A DNA stretch of 64,000 nt, taken from Tricholoma matsutake. Its lineage: Eukaryota; Basidiomycota; Agaricomycetes; Agaricales; Tricholomataceae. The notes under the pieces were generated by a model. It saw only the letters and a list, made by a program, of their open reading frames with translations, was not told the DNA's origin and ran no database searches. Shown here piece after piece: positions 52,632-63,447 of this stretch (within the stretch, counting starts at the first letter, position 1; each line of letters begins with the position of its first letter). A program made the position numbers and the translations under genes. The stretch lies in contig AP026549.1 in assembly GCA_026075535.2 (NCBI GenBank), forward strand, positions 4,712,001-4,776,000. Direction: 5' to 3'.

Positions 52632-53438
52632 TTAAGATGGCAAATGACTGACCATATCCTGCATTAAGTCGATGATATCAACAAGTCTACTAACACCTCC
52701 GAATTTGATCTCCTCAAAATAGTTGTGCTCCACAGCATCTACAGACTGCGGTCCAGATTGAATTTTTGATTCAGGCTTTGGTTTTGGTTTTGGCCTTGGC
52801 TTTGACCTTGACTTTAACTTTGTTTTTGGTGGTGGAAGGGCAATTTGTCTGTTTTCTTTGTTTTTGCCTCTCATGTCGGGTTTTTTCATTTTTTGCCAGT
52901 GATTGGACTGTCCTTTTTAGTGGAGAGTGAATCATCAGAGGGTGAAGGCATCTTGCGGGGGCTGGATTCTGGAGTTGTGTCATTTGGAGCCTTGTCGTGC
53001 TCATTCTTACTGCCCTCTCTCATGTCCACATCCACCGCACCAGATTGTTCTCCTTGGTTTGCAACATCTCCTGTATCCATGTCAACATCCATTGCACTAG
53101 GATTCTCATCCTCCCCTCCAGCTCTTCCCAATTGTTCTACTTGCTGTGCGACACCTGCTCTATCCACATCGCTTGCTCTATCCATATCGCTTGCTCTATC
53201 CACATCACACATCGCTTGCTCTATCCACATCGCTTGCTCTATCTACATCGCTTGCTCTATCTACATCGCTTGCTCTATCCATGGCAATATCCATACCAGA
53301 GTTGCCAGTGAGCCTTTCTGGTCAAGCACTTCCTTGGTCATTTTGGTGTCAATAAGCCCCTCTCGCAGCGCCACTATTTCCTTGTCCACAGCTATCATCT
53401 TCCTCAGAATTCCTACCTCCAAGATGGCGCAATCCTTC
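52632..53438 (-). pseudogene. Charged low-complexity region upstream of transposase
   Basis: Minus-strand frames contain a coiled-coil-like start (ILRKMIAVDKEIVALREGL), the DVDRAS hexapeptide array, an acidic-polar part (AMDVDMDTGDVANQGEQ), a basic Lys-Pro run (SKPRPKPKPKPES) and VDAVEHNYFEEIKFGGVS. The pieces need two frame changes, so either introns or damage separate them. Likely the N-terminal region of the transposase-locus protein or of a neighbour. The right end is the insertion point of element C (CCTTC). Confidence 0.4.
53153..53283. repeat. 18-bp coding minisatellite
   Basis: About seven units of the type ATCGCTTGCTCTATCCAC on the plus strand, encoding D-V/M-D-R-A-S hexapeptides on the minus strand. 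One unit is interrupted by a short CACATCA extension. Confidence 0.9.
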
Positions 53439-53875
53439 TGTTAGGGCGACACCCACTATCTGCTAGCTAAGACCGTGCGGGTTCTCTCTACAAGAAGGGG
53501 GTGGGATCCACGCATGTGATGGGGAATTGATGGTTTTGATGCAAGGGGTTATTAATAGGTAAGTTTGTTGAGATAGGCCTTTCACACCGAAAACGTAGGT
53601 GGAATACCTAAGAGAACACAACTGGGGTCCCCTAGGCATATATTTAGGGTTTATATACTATGTTACACATATTGTACATTGTTGTTACCAACACACTCAT
53701 ACATGCGCATACATTTGATGCATGCAAAATAAAACTCTCACGCTATCAAAGTGCAGCGTCATTTGGCGTCATGTAGCATAATTTGACATAATAAAATAAA
53801 AAATAAAATTTTATTAGGTAATGGGGTGGTTTCCTAACATGAAATTTTATTAGGTAATGGAGTGGTTTCCTAACA
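53439..53875 (-). repeat. C 3' LTR with end duplication
   Basis: 437 bp. The terminal ~36 bp (AAATTTTATTAGGTAATGG...TTTCCTAACA) occur twice in tandem; the 5' LTR has them once. Either end 53839 or 53875 is possible; the purine tract favours 53875. Confidence 0.88.
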
Positions 53876-53886
53876 TTACCCCCCTT

Positions 53887-55291
53887 TTATGCCTCGACTT
53901 CCAGGCGAGAAAATATTGTGTCTGTCCCCTTTGTGAAATTTTGGTAAGGCCGGAATCTCATCCCCTCATACACCATTCTCGCAATGTGATGCGGAGCATT
54001 CAGATTACGTTTAAAGAATTGGGCGATCGCGTTACGTGCTTGCTTACAATTCTCTTCGGGTTCCCATGAATTATTTTCGTCGGTATAGTTTTTCCACTTT
54101 ATTAAGAACTCCAATTTATTCCGTCGAAGATGTGAGTCTAGAATTTCTTCAACTATGTATTCTGGAGCACCTTCTACTATTATCGGAGGTTGCAGAGTAG
54201 TTTGTTGGCCAGGAATAGTGGGTGGGCAGTAAGGGCATAGGCGGGATATGTTAATCTCGGGATCAATCTTGAATGATCAGGGTAATTTTAGCACTACCAC
54301 ATTAGGCGAGATTACTTTAGAGATCGCATATGGGCCAACTTGTTTTTCCATAAGTTTCCTCGAAGGTCGTGGAATATTCCTTGGTACTTAGCCATACCAA
54401 GTCACCAACTTTGTACTCTGGAGCGCGTGCTCGAGTACAATCTGCATGTCGCATCATGTCATCACGTGCTTTCTTCAATGCCACCTCTGCTTCCTCTTGT
54501 ACCCTTTGCATCTTAGATACAAAATCTTCTACTGACTGTACTTTGACTTCCCTTCTGGGTTCTACTCCCATGCGAGGATGATATCCATAATTTGCGAAAA
54601 AGGGTGTCATACAAGTAGCCGAATGGAATTTATTATTGTGGGAAAATTTGGCAATTGCCAACCATTCGGACCAGTTGGTTTGTCAGTAGTTGACAAACAT
54701 ACGTAGGTACTGCTCCAACTCCTGATTCATTCTCTCTGTCTGCCCATCAGTCTGTGGGTGATATGCCGTAGATAATTTAGTTTGAATTCCTAATATGTTG
54801 TTTAGTTCTCGCATAAACGCGGAAGCAAATTGTGGTCCGCGATTGGAGATAACGGTATTGGGTAACCCATGTAACCGCCATACCTGATTTAGATAGAGGC
54901 GCGCCAAGCCCAATGATGAGGTTTCTGTAGTAGTTGGAATAATATGGACCTCCTTTGTAAAGCAGTCGCATACTACAAATATTGCATCGTACCCTTGAGC
55001 CTCGGGTAATCCAGTAATAAAATCCACAGATATATCTCGCCACAGCACTTTAGGTATAGGGTTTGGCATTAATTTTCCTGCAGGTTTCTCTGGAAATTTC
55101 TTCCCCCTCATGCACATATCACATCCATCCACATACCCCAACACATACTTCAAAATTCTGGGCCACCAATAATTTCTCATTACTAATTCCAATGTCTTCC
55201 ATCTTCCTGGGTGTCTGGCAATCGGCGTATTGTAATGTAACCGGACAATCTCCCTTCGCAAATCCTGATCCTTCAGTACATACACTTTTCC
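53887..55291 (-). pseudogene. C integrase-chromodomain, broken
   Basis: Zinc region (YNTPIARHPGRWKTLEL, YVDGCDMC), DDE core (VDFITGLPEA, VISNRGPQF with Asn for the second catalytic Asp, QTDGQTERMNQELEQY). A TGA at 54685-54683 follows FVNY. A frame shift near 54350 precedes the GPY-like domain, where another TGA is found. The chromodomain is readable at the end (YIVEEILDSH..., LEFLIKWKNYTDENNSWEPE). Not functional. Confidence 0.88.
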
Positions 55292-57796
55292 TCAAAACAA
55301 CACCAACCCTTGTTCCTCAGCCCATTCATCTCCTTTGATATTACCTTTCTTCTCTCCCTTCAGAGCTTTCACAGCTTCCACTACTTCATCGTCCATTTCT
55401 GAGCATTGTCTAATTTTAGACAACATTTCTGTTTCCGAGCTATCTATTAACAGATGCCCTTGACGCATAGTGCAAATGCAAAAGTATTCGGGTTTGAGTA
55501 AGGTAACATTTTTATTGTCCTCCTCCACCCCCCTTTTATGATCAATACATCTGGATAAGGCATCTGCTTTCCTCATTAAGCTTCCTGCTTTATGGACCAA
55601 GTGAAAGTTGAAACATGATAGGAATAGTGCCCAATGTGCTTGCCTGCGATTAAGCTTTTTAGTGGACATGAAGTATTGCAGATTTTGATGATCCATCCAG
55701 ATCTCAATTTGATGCATACATCCCTCCAAATAATGCCTCCATGCCTCCAATGCTCATATTATCCCCAACATCTCTTTGTCATGCACATCATAATTCCTCT
55801 CCACATCATTCAACCCTTTTGACAAGTATGCACAAGGATGCCATTTGTCATCTTTGCACAGCATTGATAATACCGCTCCAGTAGCAAAATCAGATGCATC
55901 GGATTCCACTCGTAAAGGGCGTGTGAAATCTACTGGGGCTAATATTGGTCCCTCCACAAACTTCCTCTTCAACTCCTCAAACGCTGTCTGCTGCTGCTCT
56001 CCCCACCTCCATACTATTCCCTTTCGCATAAGGTTATGTAAGGGTGCAGCAATTTTAGAAAAATTGTGCACAAAGCGACGATAATAATTTGCGAGTCCCA
56101 AGAAGGCTTGAACCTCCTTGACACGGGTGGGTGCAGGCCAATCTGTGATCGCCTGTACCTTGATTGGATCCATTTTGATCCCGTCAGGGCTGATCAATAA
56201 TCCTAGGAACTCAATCTCGCTTGCCCCAAACACACACTTCTCTGGTTTCAAAAATAGATCATTCTCCACCAACCTCCATAACAACTCCTGCACTATCGCC
56301 TCATGATGCTCTTCATCCTCTGTGAATATCAGAATGTCGTCAATAAATATTATTACCATGCCTTTGTCTATTACATCCTTGAAAATGTCATTCATCATAT
56401 TTTGAAAGGTCAGGGGACTATTAGTCATCCCAAAAAACATGACAAGCGGCTCAAAGGATCCTTGACGCATGGCAAATGCTGCCTTCCACTCATCTCCTTT
56501 CTTTATTCGTACATTGTTGTATCCCCATCGTAAATCCAATTTTGTAAAGACCTTGGCTTTTCCCACCTTATCAATTATTTCTGAGATCAACAGCAGGGGG
56601 TATGCGTTCTTCACTGTCCACTCATTCAGATACCTATAATCGGTACACATCCTCTTCCTTTGGTCTTTTTTGGGCACGAAGAATATTGGTGACATCTGCG
56701 GTGATTTCGAAGGTCGTATGTATCCTTTCCACAATTGCTCCTTCAGGAATGCATCCACTTCTTCTTGTTCCATCGGAGATAACGGATATACCTTCGACTT
56801 CTTTGGCACAAACCCTGGCTTCATCTCAATTGCATGATCCCATGGCTTCTGCACCGGCATTCGCTCAGACTCCTTCTTTTGGAACACTGACAAATGTTTA
56901 TGATACACTTTTGGCACCCATTCCTCCACTAGCTTCTCCACCTTCATGATATTCTTGTCCCACGACTGTCCTCCACAAACTGCTCTAAAGGTTTGCTTCT
57001 GCTCTTCTTTCTCGATCATGATCGGAACTTCCCCATTTGGCATTTCCTCATCCTCCACTTCCTCCATCGTAACAGAATACTTTCTTGGATGTTCTTTCTC
57101 TTTCTTTTTCCTTTTTTCTTTCTTCATCTTCCTCCCATACACATTACATTCCTTAGGACAATGAGTCATTTGTACTTTCCCAGTTTTCCAATCAATTTCG
57201 GGATTATGCTTCCATAACCACGGACATCCTATTATTAGATTGGTTTTCCCAAGATTGCACACTTCGAATACGGCTCGCTCCTGATGCTCTTGATACTTTA
57301 GTACCATAGTCACCTCCTCCTTGATAGTTCCTCCACGATTGACTGTTCCATCAATATTGTACACCATTATAGGTTGTGCCAGCTTGCATGTGTTAATACC
57401 GTTTCCGGTAATTAAGGATCGATTAATAAATAATCCTGTAGCACCACTGTCAAGCAATGCTTCCACATCAATAGCTGCATGCATGTCCACTGTCTTCAGT
57501 CCCACAGTCAAGGTGATTTCAGGTTCTATTTGCGCAGAGCAAATAAAGAATTTAGGGGTTTTTGGAAATGACATGTGACAATTTTCTTTGTTGCATGATT
57601 CGCAACAGTTGTACTCCTCCTCAATTTCCTTTTCTGATTTACTCTGGGTTTCCTCGGATACTAATACATTGTAACGATTCCAGGTCACCAATGGGGAAAC
57701 CTTCACTGGGACTCTTCCACAAAATTCTCCTGCTTGCCTTCCTCCGGCTTCACTTCCTTGATTGTAGCTCCCCTGATCTTTCTCTTCTGCTTGCAA
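55292..57796 (-). pseudogene. C protease-RT-RNase H with in-frame TGAs
   Basis: Protease DSGATGLFINRS; basic linker KKEKRKKKEKE; RT with KLDLRWGYNNVRI, FFGMTNSPLTFQ and active site FIDDILIF (Phe for the usual Tyr); RNase H with VESDASDF, DVHDKEMLGI. TGAs at 55756-55754 (after LGII) and 55294-55292 (after GLVLF) cut the frame. It overlaps gag by 94 nt in the -1 frame. Confidence 0.9.
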
Positions 57797-58800
57797 TACT
57801 TAGAAATGTGTCCTAACTGCCCACAGTTAAAACATTTAAGTGGGGCTTGTCTCCCCACTTGATCAACCTCCATTGCCTCTGCTGGTGCTGCTGACTCCGT
57901 AACTATAGGTGTCACTGCCATGGCTGGTGGCTGTGCCCTCGGAGGTTGTGCCTGAGGTGCCTTTCCTTTCTCGGACTTTCCTCCTGATGGCTTTCCAAAT
58001 TTACTACTTCCGTACATCAACTTTGACTCTGCCTGTTCCTGCCGATATTGCTGGTCAAGGTGCATTGCCCAATTATACCACTCATCCAACTTCTCTGGCA
58101 TAGAAGGTAGTCGGTAGATAGACTTGAATAAAGAGGGATTTAATCCTGCTTTCAAAAACTCTACCAACGCGGCTTTTCCCATGTCCATTTGCGAAGCTTC
58201 TGCTTTGAACTGCAAAATAAATTCATCCGCCATTAAGGAACCTTGGCGCATGGTCTTTAATTTAGCATTAGCTGTCGCCTTTGGATTAGGGTCTCCAAAC
58301 TGTGCCTCCAATCTCTCCAGAAATTCCTTGAAGGTTGCAAAAGGTTTATTTCCTGTGGCAATTTGATTAATAGCCTCATTTCTCCAGAACTGTGCTTTCC
58401 CCCCCTGAATGTATGAGAGAGCAAACATAATCCTAGACTCGGCTGTATGAAACTCAGGCTTCCTCCCATGGATGTACAATACTATAGAGCTGATGAAGGA
58501 TTTTGTATTCTCCATGGTACCATCAAAGATTTGCAGGGGCACGTACTTAGGTAAGTGCACTTTTCCATTTCCAGATTTCTCCACCGTCTCATCCTCCTGC
58601 GATATCCACTCCACCATCTCTTCCATCTCATCATCTCTTTCTCCTGTTGTCTCTGGCTGTACTTCCACTTGTCTGGGCTGTGATGCTGCCAATACTGACA
58701 CTAATTGCGACATTTGCACTGTGAGCGCATCAATTTTTGCCTCTAGTGCTGGTATGGGAACAGGATTAGGACTGGGATTAGAAGTTGAAGGTTCAGACAT
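57703..58800 (-). CDS. C gag
   Basis: Intact 365-residue gag, true ATG (MSEPSTSNPSPNP). Coiled-coil-like segment (LEAKIDALTVQMSQLVSVL), capsid (ESRIMFALSYIQGGKAQFW, FLERLEAQFGDPN), a Pro/Gln-rich linker, and zinc knuckle CFNCGQLGHISKYC (about residues 327-340). Ends at TGA 57703 inside the pol overlap. Confidence 0.92.
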   Translation of the reverse strand: MSEPSTSNPSPNPVPIPALEAKIDALTVQMSQLVSVLAASQPRQVEVQPETTGERDDEMEEMVEWISQEDETVEKSGNGKVHLPKYVPLQIFDGTMENTKSFISSIVLYIHGRKPEFHTAESRIMFALSYIQGGKAQFWRNEAINQIATGNKPFATFKEFLERLEAQFGDPNPKATANAKLKTMRQGSLMADEFILQFKAEASQMDMGKAALVEFLKAGLNPSLFKSIYRLPSMPEKLDEWYNWAMHLDQQYRQEQAESKLMYGSSKFGKPSGGKSEKGKAPQAQPPRAQPPAMAVTPIVTESAAPAEAMEVDQVGRQAPLKCFNCGQLGHISKYCKQKRKIRGATIKEVKPEEGKQENFVEESQ

Positions 58801-59286
58801 AATTGTAGAATCTGTGATGAATCACTTCTTCAACAAATTCAAAATTTTTCTTCGAGACCTCTCCAAACGTCTACGGGTCACGTGATAAGGTTTGTCGAGG
58901 TTTGTCAATGGTTCGTCATTCGTCGGGCGCCTATTTTAACACTTCGGATCAACAACCCTTCCAACAGTGCCTGATCTCGGAGATATCACTGAATTTGGCT
59001 TGTAACTAAAATAGTCGTCCGAATAGAGTAATGTAAATCATAACTAAACCAGATCCGATCGGTTGTCTGGTTGCAGCTGTCCTAATGACGAGCGCTGCCT
59101 CTTGATCACTGGCAGTCGCAATGTAAGGTGAGGCCTGGCGTTGGCTTACAAAAGAAAAGGTAGATTATGTATATACAAGTACTTCCAGCTTGTGCCGAAA
59201 GGATGAGTAATCGGATGTGGCATGGTGAAACAATGACATATGCGCAAGTAAGAGAAGGTGCACTGATATGGGAAGTTGTGTTCTTC
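58801..59286 (-). other. C 5' untranslated leader
   Basis: About 490 bp between the 5' LTR and the gag ATG. No tRNA-type TGG primer site directly behind the LTR; the first bases inside are GAAGAACACAAC. No coding seen. Confidence 0.5.
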
Positions 59287-59697
59287 TGTTAGGGCGACAC
59301 CCACTATCTGCTAGCTAAGACTGTGCAGGTTCTCTCTACAAGAAGGGGGCGGGATCCGCACGCGTGATGGGGAATTGATGGTTTTGATGCAAGGGGTTAT
59401 TAATAGGTAAGTTTGTTGAGATAGGCCTTTCACACTGAAAATGTAGGTGGAATACCTAAGAGAACACAACTGGGGTCCCCTAGGCATATATTTAGGGTTT
59501 ATATACTATGTTACATATATTGTACATTGTTGTTACTGACGCGCGCATACAGGCGCGTGCATAGTGATGCGTGCGAAATAATATTCTCACGCTATCAAAG
59601 TGTAGCATCATTTGGCATCATTTGGTGTAATGTAGTGTAATTCGACATAATAAAATGAAAATGAAAATTTATTAGGTAATGGGGCTGTTTCCTAACA
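59287..59697 (-). repeat. C 5' LTR
   Basis: 411 bp, single copy of the terminal segment. Confidence 0.92.
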
Positions 59698-59702
59698 CCT
59701 TC

Positions 59703-61192
59703 ATGAACACATTTTTCATCCTCATCACCATCCTTCTCCTCCTCCTCCTCCTCCTCCTCTTCCATGTCCATGGCAGCCCCAGGCCCACCACATACAGAGG
59801 TTGCACAACATGCAAAGGAATTAGAAGACTCCACATGATGGTTCACACGATATTCAGAGGTAACAATGGGGACCTTTAGTATTCAGATATCTGAGAAATC
59901 GAATTAAAGTTGGTCCATAGATAATATAAGAAGGTCTCACCAGCTGTGAACCAACTGGCATCATCATTACATATATCATGTACACCCATCGCAGAGATAT
60001 CTGTGAATGCTTCCACCAATAACCCTGGAATCATTACAGTTGTTTTTGTGGTGGCAATATCAAATATAACTCTTAATAGTTGTTTTTCAACCTTTCAAAT
60101 TATGGTGGGTCATTTGTTACCAAATGATTTCCAGAGCTATAATAATGTTTAGGAATCAGTGGTGTCCTTCCAGTTTCAAGTGCTCTCATACCTCAAACAT
60201 TTTTGTCTTCCCAAAAGACATGTTTATTAACGAACAATTGACAAGGAGGAATAGCGGTGAAAGGGCAAGAGCAATAAATAAAGGGTTTTGTAACATTTGT
60301 GGTGCTATGTCAAAATTCTCATGGTCTACTGAAACACCATATCTGACACATTGTGAACATTAGGAAAGGTCTGTCATGAAATTATGCCCTTACTTTCCAA
60401 GTGCCTCCTTGAGATTGTTCTTGTCATTGGGCAAGTACAAATTACCCTGATGACTAAAGTGTTGGGGGAAAAAAATATGGAGAGTGCAGCACACGTACTC
60501 GGAGAAGATAGGACAGATGAAATGCAGCAGCTGCAAAGTTTTGGATAATCTTTGCCCTGTGAACATTCCCCATGGCATAACAAACCACATGATAACAGGC
60601 AGAGAGCCGATCATCAACAGTCATTGCATTAAGAAACATATATGTGCTATCAGATTCCATGCTTCCAATTGCAGTTTTGATGACTTTGGGCCAGTCACCC
60701 ATAGTTGCATGGCCCTGAGAGGTATATTTTTAAACAGGCAAGTAGTGTTACAGAGAAAAAGAGATGCACAATCTTATCAACAAATGGCACTTCCCCCCTT
60801 TCTTTGGAATTGCTCTCTGATGCTGTATCAAAAACGAATGTGACTACATCCAGGAGGCTATACTTCAGAAGTTCCTTCACAAGTATGTCGGCCTTTTTCT
60901 CAGGAAAGTCACTGGTTAGACAAAATCTTTGCAGGACCATCAATTTCTCCATTCCTGTAAAGTATGTTGACCCAGATTGGCACAAGTTCTCCTGCTCACG
61001 AATCACACCCAAGTATGCCTTAGCAGAATAAGCATTAACAGAAAATAATTGAAAAGTGAGTCGACTCACACACACATTAGATACTGCCATTTCTAGTTTA
61101 TCAAGACCACCATGGGCAGAGACAACATCCATTTTCCAAGGAATGTCTTTGAAAAAGGTGCTTGTGGTACAAAATTTCTCCTGGTCAGCCAT
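59703..61192 (-). pseudogene. Unknown transposon-locus protein, divergent from TET-like gene
   Basis: Starts with a true ATG at 61192: MADQEKFCTTSTFFKDIPWK, LDKLEMA, then an intron (GTATCTAATG...TGCTAAG, about 61084-61020) and AYLGVIREQENLCQSGSTYF, LMVLQRFCLTSDFPEKKADI, LLDVVTFVFDTASES. After a break MGDWPKVIKTAIGSMESDST, LNAMTVDDRLSACYHVVCYA follow. A poly-Glu run (nine Glu, near 59730-59760) lies close to the element C insertion site. No family recognised. The last third has several stops, so the gene looks dead or has unplaced introns. It shares the 61193-61707 promoter with the TET/JBP-like gene. Confidence 0.45.
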
Positions 61193-61707
61193 TTTGTCCT
61201 AGCACTGCAACCTTGAACTTCAAGTTATACACAAATGTCAGGTACTAGAGGTTTCAAGTGGCACTTGAGTGACAAGAAGTCAGACTCAACACCAGTGCAG
61301 GTGATGAAAAGTCAGACCAGCACTTTTAACTGCTGCTGGGAATATGGTAAGATACGATGAGAATGAGACTCAGACTTCAAGCTTCAAGAACAAGGGCTGC
61401 CACCACTTTGAACTTGAATTTTGGTGGCTGTGTAAGATTTGCCTGTGGTTAACCTTAACCCTACATTAGCATGAGAACTTGAGACAGCTGAGTCAGAAGT
61501 TTCAAGTTCAAGAGCCTGAGCCTGAACTTGAACTTGAAAGCTTGAAGTTCAAGTTCATCTGAGTACTACTTCCAACTTGAAGCTTGCCACTTCTTTCCAT
61601 GCTCCATTTTCTCCTACTCATTTTTTGTCACACATCATCTGTACAACTCATCTGTTCTCTCCTATGTTTCTGGTCACCTGCAGGTCTGACTTTTCATCAC
61701 TCATTCA
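61193..61707. promoter_or_regulatory. Divergent promoter with inverted GTCTGACTTTT motif
   Basis: GATGAAAAGTCAGACC at 61303-61318 is the exact reverse complement of GGTCTGACTTTTCATC at 61683-61698. Between them lie several near-palindromes of the words AACTTGAA and TTCAAGTT (61495-61580). The same GTCTGACTTTT word stands before the other TET-like gene copies at 33830-33880 and 63797-63835. Proposed as shared regulatory sequence of this gene family. Confidence 0.6.
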
Positions 61708-63447
61708 ATGGATCACCCAGCCGACACAAAGGTTCAGGTAAGTAACAAGTTAAACCTATCAACACCTCTTTCAACCCATCCAAGTGTCAGATGGCCCCTC
61801 GAGGTGAGATCCCCTTTCCAATGTTTCTACTTCACTGGGAGTTGACCCCAAAATCCATTCATATGAAAAAAAAAGTATGAATGAATATTTCTTACATCAG
61901 AGAAAGTTGGCTGAAATACTTTGGCACAGGACAAACCTTGGCCCACCCCCATCAGTGCCCATGACCCATCGTTTGATTTCACGTCAGCAATCACATTGAG
62001 TATCGAAAGGGAGGAGATGTTTGGCTATTTAGACAGCAGGGAAATAGGACATGGCCTTTTTAGCGATTCTCCCCTCACCACACCGGAGCCTACTCCGCCT
62101 CCCTCACCTACTCAAAAACTGACTTCTTTGGATGACCACAATCTCCCCCCAGATCCCCAGTCAGTGCCAGGGGAAACCACTTCAACCTTGGCTGGTCAGC
62201 TGGAAAATGTGGGTAAGAAGTATGGCAGCAACAAGCAACAGAGCCATGCAAAGCGGAAGCGCAATGGAGCTGAGCAGTGGAAGGAGTGTGAGGCCGGAGT
62301 GCATGCTTATGAAGTTTGGCCTGCCACCTGCCAGAAATTGCATAACCCAAACTCGAAGGCCATTGATGCCAAGCTCGATCTCATGGATATTTCAATCTCA
62401 GCCCCTGGGTACATAGGTCTACATGACACTGAGGAGTTGAAGGATAAGACCACATATGAGTTGGACGATCTGGTTGGAGAGAACTCGTGCTTCAAATTTA
62501 AGCTGCAAAAGTGGGATGGCAGGTAAGCTAAGTTAATTTTGTGTAAATTCCTATAGCTGGAACTTGAATTTGACAGAAAATCAATCCCCATCGAGGATCA
62601 TGCCAGCTGGATTTTCTGTGTAGGCATTGGGCAGCCAGATGACAGTAACCAGGAGCAAAAATGGTCGAAGGGAATGGTGGATGTGGAGAGGGAGATGGAG
62701 GAGGCCAGCAAGCAATGCTCCTTTGATTCTAAGGACTTGAATCATCGCTGTGGGCCTTTCCCAGCCCTGGCAGCTGGTATATCATTTGGTGGTAGACAAG
62801 TGATCCCAGGCAACCTCGTGCACAACTGAGTGAATCACAGAGTTTTATGAAAACTCCTCAGCTACCTGTCCTTTGTCTGCATCTCCAAATTTGCAAATGG
62901 TGGATCTGCAGCTTGGTTCCCCAAGCTTTATAAATATCACCATAAAACTCTTGGGGCCCTGTATGAGCAGGACGAAGGCCTCGAGCACCTATTTCTGGAT
63001 AGCATCTGGGCAGCAATTTCTTTCAACTTTGGCCCAGTGACTTGGTGCTATCGGCATACAGATTGGGGGAACCTCGCCTTCAGAGTCTGCGTTATAACCA
63101 ATGTTGGAAAGTTTGATTCAATGCGCGGCGGCCACCTCATCCTATGGGAGTGTGGGATTGTTATCAAGTTTCCTCCAGGCACGTTCATCATCATTCCCTT
63201 GGCTATCATCAGCCACTCGAACCTCCCCATCCAACCCCATGAGATTTGGTACTCCTTCATGCAGTATGCAGCTGGTGGTCTATTCTGATGGGTTGAGCAT
63301 GGGTTTCAGAAGGAGGAGAGCTATGCTAATGGATCTTTGGTGGCCAAGCATGTGGCAGAAGAGGTTCATAGGGCAGCATGTAAGGATTTTGGTCTTTCTT
63401 TGTTTTCTACGATGGATGAGCTGTGTGCAATGGCGCAACAGAGCTAA
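61708..63447 (+). pseudogene. TET/JBP-like 2OG-Fe(II) dioxygenase (right copy), CpG-mutated
   Basis: First exon MDHPADTKVQ ends at GTAAGT; the main exons are about 61930-62521 and 62576-63447. The N-terminal half is Pro-rich (LTTPEPTPPPSPTQ) and basic. The catalytic double-stranded beta-helix has the iron motif HxD (His63055, Asp63061 in RHTDWGNLAF), then GGHLILWECGIVIKFPPG, the second His in ISHSNLPIQP and YSFMQYAAGGLF. The 2-oxoglutarate Arg expected in HETRYSF is Trp (HEIWYSF). TGAs at 62827, 62848 and 63286 sit where relatives have Arg. TET/JBP enzymes oxidise 5-methylcytosine or thymine in DNA; agaricomycetes have many copies tied to transposons. This copy is dead. Confidence 0.7.

Larger units (their letters stand above)
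53439..59697 (-). mobile_element. Ty3/Gypsy chromovirus C
   Basis: Minus-strand LTR retrotransposon with target duplication CCTTC at 53434-53438 and 59698-59702. LTRs begin TGTTAGGA and end CCTAACA in element orientation. A GGGGGG purine tract precedes the 3' LTR. Different family from A and B. gag is intact; pol carries at least three in-frame TGAs and one frame shift. LTR differences seen are nearly all CG versus TG/CA. Confidence 0.95.

Noticed and set aside
59679..59879. Plus-strand frame with a poly-Leu run resembling a signal peptide
   Set aside because: It is the antisense of a poly-Glu run (GAG repeats) in a minus-strand gene and starts inside an LTR.
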